Positions 1-7,860 of a stretch of 8,536 bases of DNA are shown piece by piece. Position 1 is the first letter of the stretch, and each line of letters opens with the position of its first letter. This DNA is from Balneolaceae bacterium (GTDB lineage Bacteria > Bacteroidota > Rhodothermia > Balneolales > Balneolaceae): contig SLAU01000266.1 of NCBI GenBank assembly GCA_007126675.1, forward strand, positions 1 to 8,536, given 5' to 3'. The notes under the pieces are model-generated. The model was not told the DNA's origin. It saw only the letters and a list, made by a program, of their open reading frames with translations, and searched no databases. Position numbers and translations under genes: made by a program.

Positions 1-168
1 TGGGTGTTCTTTAACAATAGTGAGGAAGAAAAGCTGATTGAAATTCCTATGGATGGTGACTATATCCTGCCAAACCGTGTACACTTTGGACATACATTTC
101 AAATTAGTGAGGGAAACCTCAGAATATCGTTGCAGCCACACAGTTTTGAAATTATTACTAACTCATAA
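1..168 (+). CDS. C-terminal end of a probable glycoside hydrolase (GH13-type), 5' truncated
   Basis: The first 55 codons are open in frame 1 from the window edge and end at TAA 166-168. The visible peptide begins WVFFNNSEEEKLIEI and ends QPHSFEIITNS. It has the alternating hydrophobic pattern of a small beta-sandwich. A 'V.FN.S..E' strand near the start and an 'L.P.SF.I' strand at the very end resemble the C-terminal domain of cyclomaltodextrinase and alpha-amylase (GH13) enzymes. No catalytic part is in the window, so the family rests on this weak similarity and on the neighbour. The next gene, a clear GH13 enzyme, starts 20 nt later on the same strand, so the two are probably co-transcribed. 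Coding is confident; the family assignment is moderate. Confidence 0.6.
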   Translation, partial: WVFFNNSEEEKLIEIPMDGDYILPNRVHFGHTFQISEGNLRISLQPHSFEIITNS

Positions 169-188
169 CAACTAAATTACATACAAAT

Positions 189-1547
189 ATGAAACGCTTT
201 CTTATTTCAACTTTTATACTGCTTTTCATTTCATCGTTTTTATTTCAGGGATGTGCTGATGACCGGCGCGCTTTAGACGAACGAAATGTAGTTAATCCTG
301 AATGGTCAGTAAATGCGAATATTTATGAAGTAAATATCCGGCAATTTTCCGAAGAGGGTACATTTAATGCTTTTGCCGAGCATATTCCAAGAATCAGTGA
401 TATGGGTGTCGAAATTTTATGGCTGATGCCCATTCATCCGATTGGCGAAAAAAACCGTAAAGGTACGCTGGGTAGTTATTATTCGATCGTAGATTACACC
501 GAAGTTAACCCTGAATTTGGCACGAAAGAAGATTTCAGGAATCTGGTTAACAAGGCCAATGATCACGGAATGCGCGTGATTCTGGATTGGGTGGCAAACC
601 ATACCGCCTGGGATGCAGTGTGGACCGAGACCAATCCTGAATTTTATGAAACGGATGAGGATGGCAACTTTTTCCCGCCAATCGATGACTGGGAAGATGT
701 AATTCAGCTCGATGTTGAAAATCGTGATATGTGGGAAGCTATGATCGAGGCTATGGAATATTGGGTCAGAATCTATGGAGTTGAAGGATACAGGGCTGAT
801 GTGGCTTACATGGTACCAACAGAATTCTGGGACCTGGCTCGAGAGCGGCTTGATCTGATCAGGCCTGTATTCATGCTCGCCGAAGCTGAAGAACCCGAGC
901 ACCACGTCAACGCATTTGATATGAGTTATGCATGGGATTATGCGGCAACTATTCGTGAGGTAGGAGCCGGTAACGCAGGACTTGATGCTATTGATGATGC
1001 GATGGAACGCAATTTTGAGCGGTTCCAGAAAAGTGATTACAGAATGTTCTTCACAACCAATCATGACGAAAACTCCTGGACAGGATCTGATCCGGAGATG
1101 TATGGTGATAATTTTGAAAACTTTGCAGTGATGTCTGCAACTATTTGGGGAATGCCGTTGATCTACAACGGACAGGAATCAGGGCTGGATAAACAACTTG
1201 AGTTTTTTGAGAAAGACCAAATTGAATGGAATGATTACAAATACGAAGACTTTTACAGAACCCTGCTGTTTCTCAACTCAAACAATACTGCTCTTTTCAA
1301 TGGTGAATTGGGCGGCGATTATCTGAAAATGACTACGGATAATGATGAAAACATTTTTTCCTACAAGCGGATCAGTGCTGAAGATCAGGTTTTTGTGATT
1401 CTTAATTTTTCTGATGAAGAGCAAACCTTCACATTTGATGCAGGCTACCAGGGTGAATGGCAGAATGTATTTACGGAAGAACTTCAGGAGATTGAAGAAA
1501 CAATAACCTTATCAGGAAACAGCTATTTACTTCTGGAAATGCTGTAA
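189..1547 (+). CDS. GH13 alpha-amylase-family lipoprotein
   Basis: A 452-residue enzyme predicted to cleave or transfer alpha-1,4-glucosidic bonds of starch or maltodextrin. Residues 1-22 form a lipoprotein signal: basic KR, a hydrophobic core, then LFQGC with C22 as the lipidated residue. F rather than L at -3 is looser than the classic lipobox. The (beta/alpha)8 barrel carries the GH13 regions in order: GVEILWLMPIHP (73-84), DWVANH (133-138), GYRAD (200-204) with R202 and nucleophile D204, LAEAE (230-234) with E232 as likely acid/base, and TNHDE (290-294) with D293 as transition-state stabiliser. GMPLIYNGQE (321-330) is also typical. A short beta-domain follows from about 370 to the end. 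Thus all three catalytic acids are present. The start has no clear Shine-Dalgarno sequence, but it is the only one giving the full signal peptide. It lies between a probable glycosidase and a sugar transporter. The exact specificity (amylase, maltogenic or neopullulanase-like) cannot be read from sequence alone. Confidence 0.93.
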   Translation: MKRFLISTFILLFISSFLFQGCADDRRALDERNVVNPEWSVNANIYEVNIRQFSEEGTFNAFAEHIPRISDMGVEILWLMPIHPIGEKNRKGTLGSYYSIVDYTEVNPEFGTKEDFRNLVNKANDHGMRVILDWVANHTAWDAVWTETNPEFYETDEDGNFFPPIDDWEDVIQLDVENRDMWEAMIEAMEYWVRIYGVEGYRADVAYMVPTEFWDLARERLDLIRPVFMLAEAEEPEHHVNAFDMSYAWDYAATIREVGAGNAGLDAIDDAMERNFERFQKSDYRMFFTTNHDENSWTGSDPEMYGDNFENFAVMSATIWGMPLIYNGQESGLDKQLEFFEKDQIEWNDYKYEDFYRTLLFLNSNNTALFNGELGGDYLKMTTDNDENIFSYKRISAEDQVFVILNFSDEEQTFTFDAGYQGEWQNVFTEELQEIEETITLSGNSYLLLEML

Positions 1548-1583
1548 AATTTAATCAATCAAAATATTTCAAAGGATATACAG

Positions 1584-3134
1584 ATGAGCATAACACCAAA
1601 ACCACGTCCAAGGTTAAGTTTCTGGGAAATCTGGAATATGAGCTTTGGGTTTCTTGGAATCCAATTTGGCTTTGCCCTTCAGAACGCCAACGTAAGCCGT
1701 ATTTTTGAAACCCTGGGAGCAGAAGTTGACCTGATTCCCATACTCTGGCTTGCAGCACCTGTTACCGGGCTTGTAGTTCAGCCAATTGTCGGATACTTCA
1801 GCGACCGGACCTGGACACGACTTGGCCGACGCCGCCCTTACTTTTTATGGGGAGCAATTTTTGCATCGGTAGCACTTGTAATCATGCCAAATTCACCCTA
1901 TTTGTGGGTTGCGGCAGGTATGCTCTGGATTCTGGATGCATCCATTAATATTTCTATGGAGCCATTCAGGGCATTTGTAGGGGATATGCTGCCCTCCGAT
2001 CAGCGTACCAAAGGTTTTGCCATGCAAAGCTTTTTTATCGGTACAGGTGCGGTTGTAGCATCAGCATTGCCCTGGATGATGACCAACTGGTTCGGAATTG
2101 CAAATACCGCACCTGAAGGTATGATTCCTCCCTCCGTAAAATGGTCGTTTTACATTGGCGGTGCCATCTTTTTCCTTGCCGTACTGTGGACGGTGATGCG
2201 TTCGCATGAGTATTCTCCGGAAGAGCTTGAAGCTTTTGAAGAGTACGATAATCAGCTGTTAGATGATGCTGAAGAGGTGAAAAGAGATATACCGATTGAA
2301 GCAGGTGAAGGGCAGAAAAAAGTAACCTTTGGTTATGTATTTACACTTCTGGGTTTGCTTACAACAGCAGGTGTATATGCAGCCGGATATGATCTTGAGC
2401 TTTACATTTTAACGATCGGCCTTCTTGTATTAGGCCTCATCTCATTGGTTGCAGGATTTTTACAGCGAAGCGGAAAAACCGAGCAGGGTCTTGTTGTGGT
2501 TGCTCATGATTTTCTGACGATGCCGAAAACGATGATACAGCTTGCCGTTGTACAATTCTTCTCATGGTTTTCACTTTTTGCAATGTGGATCTACACAACC
2601 GCAGCGGTAACATCTCACATATACGGAACCAGTGATACAACTTCGGTACTTTATAATGAAGGTGCCGACTGGGTTGGGATCCTATTTGCCGTCTATAACG
2701 GATTTGCTGCAGTGATCGCTTTTGCACTCGCACCAATGGCAAAAGCTACCAGCAGAAAAATTGTGCATGCAGTGGCATTGATTGCAGGCGGCCTTAGTTT
2801 GATCTCTATCTACTTTATTCCAAATCCAAACCTCTTGATTATTCCAATGATTGGTGTCGGGTTTGCATGGGCCAGTATTCTCGCTATGCCTTATGCGATT
2901 CTTGCAGGTTCGCTGCCGTCAAAAAAGATGGGTTTGTATATGGGAATATTCAACTTCTTTATTGTTATTCCGCAAATTATTGCGGCCAGTATGCTCGGGT
3001 TCATTACCCGTAACTGGTTTGGCGGAGAAGCAATTTTCTCACTAATGCTTGGCGGAGCTGCAATGGTGATTGCTGCCGCATCCATGTATTTTGTAGATGA
3101 TGTGGATGATCCTGATCAAATTGATTTGCCATAA
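1584..3134 (+). CDS. MFS sugar transporter, SLC45 / sucrose-maltose type
   Basis: A 516-residue polytopic inner-membrane protein, probably a proton-coupled importer of maltose, maltodextrin or sucrose. The signature is GYFSDRTWTRLGRRRP (70-85), the MFS loop 2-3 motif in the form seen in plant SUT, SLC45 and bacterial maltose transporters. The N-terminal 'FGFALQNANVSRIFETLGA' stretch is also typical of that group. By eye there are six membrane segments up to about residue 206, a charged acidic linker (about 207-248), two further hydrophobic segments (about 250-293), then six more from about 316 to 500. That gives 14 rather than the usual 12. AAAGGA (1571-1576) is a suitably placed Shine-Dalgarno sequence, seven bases before ATG. 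The gene follows the GH13 gene by 36 nt, and a strong terminator follows, so it is the last gene of the operon. Transport substrate is inferred from the neighbours. Confidence 0.9.
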   Translation: MSITPKPRPRLSFWEIWNMSFGFLGIQFGFALQNANVSRIFETLGAEVDLIPILWLAAPVTGLVVQPIVGYFSDRTWTRLGRRRPYFLWGAIFASVALVIMPNSPYLWVAAGMLWILDASINISMEPFRAFVGDMLPSDQRTKGFAMQSFFIGTGAVVASALPWMMTNWFGIANTAPEGMIPPSVKWSFYIGGAIFFLAVLWTVMRSHEYSPEELEAFEEYDNQLLDDAEEVKRDIPIEAGEGQKKVTFGYVFTLLGLLTTAGVYAAGYDLELYILTIGLLVLGLISLVAGFLQRSGKTEQGLVVVAHDFLTMPKTMIQLAVVQFFSWFSLFAMWIYTTAAVTSHIYGTSDTTSVLYNEGADWVGILFAVYNGFAAVIAFALAPMAKATSRKIVHAVALIAGGLSLISIYFIPNPNLLIIPMIGVGFAWASILAMPYAILAGSLPSKKMGLYMGIFNFFIVIPQIIAASMLGFITRNWFGGEAIFSLMLGGAAMVIAAASMYFVDDVDDPDQIDLP

Positions 3135-3162
3135 ACTTATGAGCGCCTAAAAGTATTTGGCC

Positions 3163-3199
3163 AACCCTCCAAGAGTTCGAAACTCTTGGAGGGTTTTTT
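3163..3199 (+). terminator. Intrinsic terminator of the alpha-glucan operon
   Basis: A perfect 15-bp inverted repeat (3163-3177 with 3181-3195, 3-nt loop CGA) has a GC-rich core and runs into six T residues (3194-3199). It begins 28 nt after the transporter stop codon. It is a textbook Rho-independent terminator for the upstream genes. The arm opposite the T tract begins AA, so it may work less well in the reverse direction. Confidence 0.93.
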
Positions 3200-3220
3200 C
3201 ATTTAGAGAGATTTGAACCA

Positions 3221-3343
3221 GCTTAAATAATTTAGACGTTCAATCCCTCTCTATTATTTAGAGAGGGATGATAGGGTGAGTCAGAAGAATAAATCTAAAT
3301 TATTTAAGCGGAATTCGATGATTTATCTTTATGTGCTGTCTCA
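3221..3343. repeat. Dispersed repeat, copy A (intact; MITE-like with terminal inverted repeats)
   Basis: Bases 3221-3236 (GCTTAAATAATTTAGA) are a perfect 16-bp inverted match of 3294-3309. Between them lies a nested perfect 11-bp hairpin (3243-3253 with 3259-3269, loop TTATT). Bases 3271-3324 match the reverse complement of 8171-8224 at 51 of 54 positions. A weaker match appears to continue to 3343, where ATGTGCTGTCTCA lines up with the reverse complement of TGAGGCTGTCCCA at 8150-8162. The part 3221-3270 has no partner in the second copy, because a mobile element begins there. A GTG-initiated 66-codon open frame crosses the repeat and is not believed. The element could be a MITE, a decayed insertion sequence end, or a REP-like palindrome family; its boundaries cannot be fixed from two copies. 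Confidence 0.75.
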
Positions 3344-3488
3344 GGGTATTATCAATTTGAGAGATTCAGTTGAATGTTTTACACTTCATCAAACAAAAAC
3401 CACGCAAAAGTTTTTTGCTCACAAAATACTCACCTCTGTTAAAATCCTTATCTTCACACATTCACAAGAAAATTAACAGATTTATAAA
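3344..3488 (+). promoter_or_regulatory. Leader of the TlpA-like/pabC/folC operon; promoter expected, not resolved
   Basis: This AT-rich stretch separates the repeat from the next operon and must hold its promoter, because a terminator lies upstream. TAAAAT (3440-3445) preceded by TTGCTC (3415-3420) is a possible sigma-70-like pair, but the 19-nt spacing is long and the hexamers are poor. No Bacteroidota-type TAnnTTTG box was recognised. No riboswitch fold or other structure was seen. Confidence 0.25.
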
Positions 3489-4022
3489 GTGCGATTAGAG
3501 CAGAAATTCTTTTACAGGTTCATGGTTGGGATTGCTATCATTACAATGATCATAATTGTATACAGCACAATCAGGTATACCAGTAATCAGCAAAATATTT
3601 TTAAGGATAATGTACATTCTAAAGATTTCATGGAGATGGAATTAACCTTCTTTGGAACTGAGGATTCTCTTGCATTATCGCAATTTGAAGGGAAACCATT
3701 TCTTATCCATTTTTGGTCAACCTGGTCGGGGATGTCAATTGAGATGAATCACCTTATTCAGGATCTGGCTGATGAAACGGGAATTGAGGTTATTGCTGCT
3801 GTTGTGCGTGATGATCCGGGACAGGTAAGCAAATATCTGGAAGAATATCCAAACGATTTTCACATTGTGAGCGGAACCGAGCTTTTTTATGATCTGGAAG
3901 CAACCGGAGTTCCGTCACAGATTTTTTTTGATGATTCCGGCTCTGTATATTTTGTTCAAATTGGCAGAGATGAGCAAAAAGTAAAAGAAACTATCTATTA
4001 CATCACAGGAGTGACAAAATGA
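3489..4022 (+). CDS. Membrane-anchored TlpA/ResA-like thioredoxin-fold protein with SxxS in place of CxxC
   Basis: A 177-residue protein with one N-terminal membrane anchor (about 12-28) preceded by basic residues (R2, K6, R10), so the rest should face the periplasm. Residues about 45-174 follow the TlpA/ResA pattern: a linker strand, 'GKPFLIHFWSTWSGMS' (68-83), 'IEVIAAVVRD' (99-108), and the cis-proline loop GVPSQIFFD (140-148, P142). The usual WCxxC is WSGMS: both redox cysteines are serine (S80 TCG, S83 TCA). No other cysteine occurs, so dithiol exchange is not possible; a binding or structural role is inferred. GTG at 3489 is chosen as start because it keeps the basic n-region; ATG at 3522 would remove most of it. 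The stop overlaps the next start as ATGA, so translation is coupled to the folate genes. A functional link to folate is not known to me. Confidence 0.8.
   Translation: MRLEQKFFYRFMVGIAIITMIIIVYSTIRYTSNQQNIFKDNVHSKDFMEMELTFFGTEDSLALSQFEGKPFLIHFWSTWSGMSIEMNHLIQDLADETGIEVIAAVVRDDPGQVSKYLEEYPNDFHIVSGTELFYDLEATGVPSQIFFDDSGSVYFVQIGRDEQKVKETIYYITGVTK
4007..4011 (+). promoter_or_regulatory. Shine-Dalgarno sequence for the pabC-like gene
   Basis: AGGAG sits seven bases before ATG 4019, inside the 3' end of the TlpA-like gene. It supports the start that overlaps the upstream stop codon (ATGA), and most starts in this window lack such a site. Confidence 0.7.
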
Positions 4023-4870
4023 AAGCTATTTTAAACGGAGATCTTTTTGAGGCAGAAGAAGTAAAAATATCTGCAATATCAGCAGGTGTTTATTATGGCG
4101 CCGGCTGCTTTGAAACATTCAGAAGTTACAGCGGAAAGTTTTTGCATTTAGATAAACATTTCGGCCGGCTGCAAAGAGGGCTGAGGTGGCTTGGTGTCCC
4201 GGAAGATTATGAGATAAACAGTGACGAATTAAGAAATAAAATCAGAAGCCTTGTCGCAGAAAATGGTCTTGCCAATAAAGATGCGCGTGTTCGTATTCAG
4301 GTAATTTTAAGAGAGCCTGCCGGATATCAAATTCCCGATAATTTGGAAGTCGACCGGATTATAACTGCAGAGCCCATTAAAGCAAAAGAAGAACCGGTAA
4401 ATCTTTGTACGGTTCCAACCCGCACCATTCCTTTTATCTGCAGGCCTCCGGAGTTAAAACTGAGCAACATGCTGCACTACCGGCAGGCTTTTCGGCAGGC
4501 TCAATTAAAAGATTGCGATGACGGATTGATGTTAAACAGAGGCGGTTTTATTTCTGAAACTTCTATTTCAAATATTTTTTGGATAAAAGGAAACCGGATC
4601 TATACTCCATCAGCAGCTTGTGATATTCTGCCGGGTATTATGAGGAATGTAGTTATAAAGCTGCTGAATAGAATGGACTCTTATGAGATTCTTGAAGGAG
4701 AGTATCAGTCACCCGAAATTGATGATGCCGATCAGGTTTGGCTTACAAATAGTGTGCGAGGAATCCGGTGGGTAAAAGAGATCGACGGACAAGAATATTC
4801 TACATCATCTGATTTCAGAACAGAACTTGAGAGAGCTTTTGAATCCTATAAAAAAGAACATTTAGAGTGA
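4019..4870 (+). CDS. pabC: Class IV PLP enzyme, probable aminodeoxychorismate lyase
   Basis: A 283-residue fold-type IV PLP enzyme. As PabC it would split 4-amino-4-deoxychorismate into 4-aminobenzoate and pyruvate in the cytoplasm, feeding folate synthesis. Visible marks are GVYYGAGCFETFR (23-35) at the N-terminal substrate loop, 'LDKHFGRLQRGLRWLG' (44-59) with the phosphate-contacting R50, ELKLSN (145-150) with K147 as the probable Schiff-base lysine, GGFISETSISNIFW (175-188) with the conserved E180 and S/N residues, and LPGIMRN (204-210) plus TNSVRGIRWV (243-252) near the C-terminus. Branched-chain and D-amino acid aminotransferases share this fold and are the alternatives. The length, the 'TNSVRG' ending and the following folC gene favour PabC. 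Its stop overlaps the folC GTG start by four bases (GTGA), implying coupled translation. Confidence 0.82.
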   Translation: MKAILNGDLFEAEEVKISAISAGVYYGAGCFETFRSYSGKFLHLDKHFGRLQRGLRWLGVPEDYEINSDELRNKIRSLVAENGLANKDARVRIQVILREPAGYQIPDNLEVDRIITAEPIKAKEEPVNLCTVPTRTIPFICRPPELKLSNMLHYRQAFRQAQLKDCDDGLMLNRGGFISETSISNIFWIKGNRIYTPSAACDILPGIMRNVVIKLLNRMDSYEILEGEYQSPEIDDADQVWLTNSVRGIRWVKEIDGQEYSTSSDFRTELERAFESYKKEHLE

Positions 4871-6153
4871 GTAAGTTGCAGTTTGAGACAATTGCAGATG
4901 TGCGTTCATTCATGAATCAAATTCCAATGTTTGGCTCTCGCGGTATTTCTGCGGCAAACTTTTCTCTCGATACAATTAAACGCTTCTGTAAAGAGATTGG
5001 AAATCCACAAAACGGCTTCAAGTCAGTCCACGCTTCGGGCACAAACGGAAAAGGAACCGTCTGCCGAATGCTGGCATCCGTTTATATGTCAGCAGGTTAT
5101 AAAACCGGTCTTTACACTTCGCCGCACCTGATTGATCTTAAAGAGCGTTTTCTTGTTGATGGAAAACAGATTACCGATCAGGAGCTGTTGCAGTTTTTCA
5201 GAGATTACGGATCAAAAGTTCAGGAATTTGAACTGACTTATTTTGAAATAACTACAGCTATCGCATTTTGGTTTTTCAATCAGCGAGAAGTTGATATAGC
5301 GGTTATTGAAACCGGTCTGGGAGGCAGACTGGATGCCACTAATATCATAACACCAATGGTGAGTGTGATCACATCAATCGGTAAAGATCATGTTGATATT
5401 CTGGGAGATACTCTTGAAAAAATTGCATCAGAAAAAGCAGGAATAATCAAAGAAGGTATACCGGTTGTGACAGGTGATCTGCCGGCAGAAGCGAATACCG
5501 TTATTCTAAATAAAACGAAACAGACAGGTTCAGATCTTCACAGGTACAGCGAAGTAAATCCAAAAAGATCAGAAAATAAACTTTCACTTTTAAACGGACG
5601 ACTGGTAATTGACTCTCAAAATCGTCCAATAATTGATACAGTAAATTGTGCTGTTGCTTATAAAACGATTCAAACTACAAATGAAACATTGCCTGTAAAG
5701 GATGCTGAGTTTGTTGAGGGGATTGAAAAGATGGATAACCGTTTTCCTTTGCACGCACATTTTGTGAAGTTACACCCGGAATGGAACTGGTACTTTGACG
5801 GCAGCCACAATCCTGATGCACTGAGAACACTTATTTCGCAAATGAAGGAAATATCGCCTTTAAATAACTGGACACTTGTTTTAAGCATGATGAAAGACAA
5901 GCTAAACGATGAAGTTTCTGCCATTTTAAAGCCTGTAGGCACTATTCAGCTTTATCCTCTTGATACTGAACGGAGTGCTGCTGTAAATGAACTGATAAAA
6001 TATTTTCCGGACGGTACGTTATTAAAGGTGACTGACAGCCTTCCTGCGGAGTGGATTAGAAAGCATAAATCAGAATTAGTAATTTTTAGCGGAAGTTTTT
6101 ACTTTTACTCAACAGTTAGACGATGGATGGGTGCCATTGCTGCTACTAAGTAA
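4867..6153 (+). CDS. folC: Folylpolyglutamate synthase / dihydrofolate synthase
   Basis: A 428-residue cytoplasmic Mur-ligase-family enzyme that joins glutamate to dihydropteroate and to folates using ATP. The P-loop is SGTNGKGT (57-64) with K62. Next come 'YKTGLYTSPHLIDLKERF' (78-95), the folate/omega-loop region, 'TYFEITTAIAF' (124-134), ETGLGGRLDATN (148-159), 'SIGKDHVDILGDTLEKIA' (170-187) and SEKAGIIKEG (188-197), where K190 is the position usually carboxylated. The C-terminal domain has DGSHNPDA (311-318) and 'LSMMKDK' (339-345). Length and motif order are normal for FolC. The GTG start overlaps the preceding stop (GTGA); no good Shine-Dalgarno sequence is present, consistent with translational coupling. 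Neighbouring PabC supplies a precursor of the same pathway. Confidence 0.96.
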   Translation: MSKLQFETIADVRSFMNQIPMFGSRGISAANFSLDTIKRFCKEIGNPQNGFKSVHASGTNGKGTVCRMLASVYMSAGYKTGLYTSPHLIDLKERFLVDGKQITDQELLQFFRDYGSKVQEFELTYFEITTAIAFWFFNQREVDIAVIETGLGGRLDATNIITPMVSVITSIGKDHVDILGDTLEKIASEKAGIIKEGIPVVTGDLPAEANTVILNKTKQTGSDLHRYSEVNPKRSENKLSLLNGRLVIDSQNRPIIDTVNCAVAYKTIQTTNETLPVKDAEFVEGIEKMDNRFPLHAHFVKLHPEWNWYFDGSHNPDALRTLISQMKEISPLNNWTLVLSMMKDKLNDEVSAILKPVGTIQLYPLDTERSAAVNELIKYFPDGTLLKVTDSLPAEWIRKHKSELVIFSGSFYFYSTVRRWMGAIAATK

Positions 6154-6276
6154 ATAAATTCTTTCCACATCACTCACAGAATTTATCCATCATCCGGGGC
6201 GCTTACTATTGAAATTAATTGCTTGTGCCCTGGTTCTATTAAATGATAAACACTCAAGAATACAGACTATAATCTT
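6154..6276 (+). promoter_or_regulatory. folC-rho intergenic region: inverted repeat and presumed rho promoter
   Basis: ATAAATTCT (6154-6162) and AGAATTTAT (6178-6186) form a perfect 9-bp inverted repeat right after the folC stop. It is AT-rich and has no T tract, so it is a poor terminator. Further on, TTGAAA (6209-6214) or TTGCTT (6219-6224) with AT-rich hexamers around 6235-6249 are weak promoter candidates. A short possible stem (GGGCGC with GTGCCC, 6197-6230) could belong to a leader. The rho start codon has no Shine-Dalgarno sequence. Nothing here resembles a known rho leader peptide. Confidence 0.3.
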
Positions 6277-7839
6277 ATGTCGGACTACCAAACCGATGGC
6301 TTAGATGCCGATCTGCAATCGTTGCGCAAAAAATCGGTTCAAGAGCTTAAACAAATAGCAAAATCTCTCGGTATTAAAGGAGTTACAGCTCTTCGTAAGG
6401 ATGCTTTGATTGAACGAATTGCCGGTTTTTCCAATACTGATTCTGACACTGAATCAAAAGGTCAGAATCAGCATCAGGATGAACCTCAGCCTGCCCAGCC
6501 GCAGTATGGCAGTAAAGGTGCTCAGTATGGCCAGCAGTCACATATCGAAACATATGACGATGGCAAAAAAAGCAGCAGGGATAAACAGAGTTCAAGAGGC
6601 AGGTCAGGCGGTCCACAAAGAAAGGATCAGTACAAAAAGAATAAAAAGCACGTAAGTAATGTTCTGCCCGAATCGGATGCCCCGACTCTTATGGAGCGGC
6701 TCGAAGAGATTGAGCCTAAACTGGGCAAATTCCTGATAAACGAGGGTACTCTTGAAATTTTACCTGATGGATATGGCTTTTTACGTTCTGTGAATTACAA
6801 TTACAAGGCCAGCCCGGATGATATTTATGTATCCCCTTCACAGATTAAACGTTTCAGGCTGCGCCAGGGAGACAGTGTGATCGGCATCATACGTCCGCCA
6901 AAAGTAGGTGAGCGATATTTTGCACTTCTTCGTGTTGAGGGTGTAAACGGCCGCATACCGATGGATATGGATAATCGCGGTGATTTTGAAGACCTGATGC
7001 CTGTTTACCCGGATGCACGTTACAAACTCGAAAATAAAGCGCCGGAATATACAACGCGTCTGATCGATCTGTTTGCTCCGATCGGTAAAGGCCAGCGTGG
7101 TTTGATTGTTGCCCAGCCAAAGGCCGGTAAAACCACAATTATGCGGAATATTGCAAATGCGGTGAACCGCAATCATCCTGAGACGAAAATAATTATGCTG
7201 CTGGTGGATGAGAGGCCCGAAGAGGTTACCGAAATGCAGCGCACCGTACCCAATGCCGAAGTAGTAGCCTCAACGTTTGATGAGAAGCCGGAAAACCATA
7301 TTGGCCTGTCAGAAATTGTTTTTGAAAAAGCGAAGCGAATGGTTGAAAGCGGCCATGATGTGCTGCTGATGATGGATTCCATCACGCGGCTTGCCCGGGC
7401 TTATAATGTTGCAGGATCAGGCTCAGGCCGGACGATGTCGGGCGGTGTGGATTCTGAAGCACTCAAAGAACCGCGTCAGCTATTCAGTTCCGCACGTAAC
7501 ATCGAAAATGGAGGAAGCTTAACCATTATCGCTACGGCACTTGTGGATACAGGGTCACGTATGGATGATGTGATTTTTGAGGAATTCAAAGGAACCGGTA
7601 ACATGGAACTGGTTCTCGACCGCCGCCTCGCCGAAAGACGGATATTCCCCGCGATTGATGTGTTTAAGAGCGGTACACGACGCGAAGAACTCATCGTGCC
7701 GGATGAAGAGAGAGAAAAAGTGGTGTTGTTGCGAAGATACCTGAATCAGCATAACGCATATGAAGCGATGGAATTTCTGCTTGATAAGATGAAAGGCACG
7801 CGCAATAATGAGGAGTTTTTGATTTCGATGAATAAGTAG
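6277..7839 (+). CDS. rho: Transcription termination factor Rho
   Basis: A 520-residue hexameric RNA helicase that ends transcription. Residues about 12-50 are the Rho N-terminal helical domain (LRKKSVQELKQIAKSLGIKG). About 52-130 is a low-complexity Q/S/G/K-rich stretch, likely disordered, which makes the protein about 100 residues longer than E. coli Rho (419). The cold-shock-like primary RNA site follows, with DGYGFLR (164-170) and DDIYVSPSQIKRF (181-193). The ATPase core has Walker A AQPKAGKTT (279-287), VDERPEEV (310-317), Walker B DVLLMMDS (361-368), 'SGGVDSEALKEPRQLF' (388-403) and 'FKGTGNMELVLDRRLAERR' (437-455), which includes the arginine-finger region. All catalytic parts are intact. 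ATG 6277 is the start that keeps the N-terminal domain whole. Rho is autoregulated in many bacteria; no evidence of it is visible here. Confidence 0.98.
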   Translation: MSDYQTDGLDADLQSLRKKSVQELKQIAKSLGIKGVTALRKDALIERIAGFSNTDSDTESKGQNQHQDEPQPAQPQYGSKGAQYGQQSHIETYDDGKKSSRDKQSSRGRSGGPQRKDQYKKNKKHVSNVLPESDAPTLMERLEEIEPKLGKFLINEGTLEILPDGYGFLRSVNYNYKASPDDIYVSPSQIKRFRLRQGDSVIGIIRPPKVGERYFALLRVEGVNGRIPMDMDNRGDFEDLMPVYPDARYKLENKAPEYTTRLIDLFAPIGKGQRGLIVAQPKAGKTTIMRNIANAVNRNHPETKIIMLLVDERPEEVTEMQRTVPNAEVVASTFDEKPENHIGLSEIVFEKAKRMVESGHDVLLMMDSITRLARAYNVAGSGSGRTMSGGVDSEALKEPRQLFSSARNIENGGSLTIIATALVDTGSRMDDVIFEEFKGTGNMELVLDRRLAERRIFPAIDVFKSGTRREELIVPDEEREKVVLLRRYLNQHNAYEAMEFLLDKMKGTRNNEEFLISMNK

Positions 7840-7860
7840 TATTTGAGAGTGGGTCCCTCC

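Noticed and set aside
417..1064. 215-codon minus-strand open frame
   Set aside because: It lies wholly antisense to the GH13 gene, whose motifs are unmistakable; it is a shadow of that gene's codon use.
3276..3476. 66-codon GTG open frame crossing the repeat
   Set aside because: It starts inside the dispersed repeat, has no Shine-Dalgarno sequence, its downstream part has no counterpart in copy B, and the translation shows no domain.
6154..6186. 9-bp inverted repeat as the folC terminator
   Set aside because: The stem is AT-rich, the loop is 15 nt and no T tract follows; kept only as a note in the intergenic entry.
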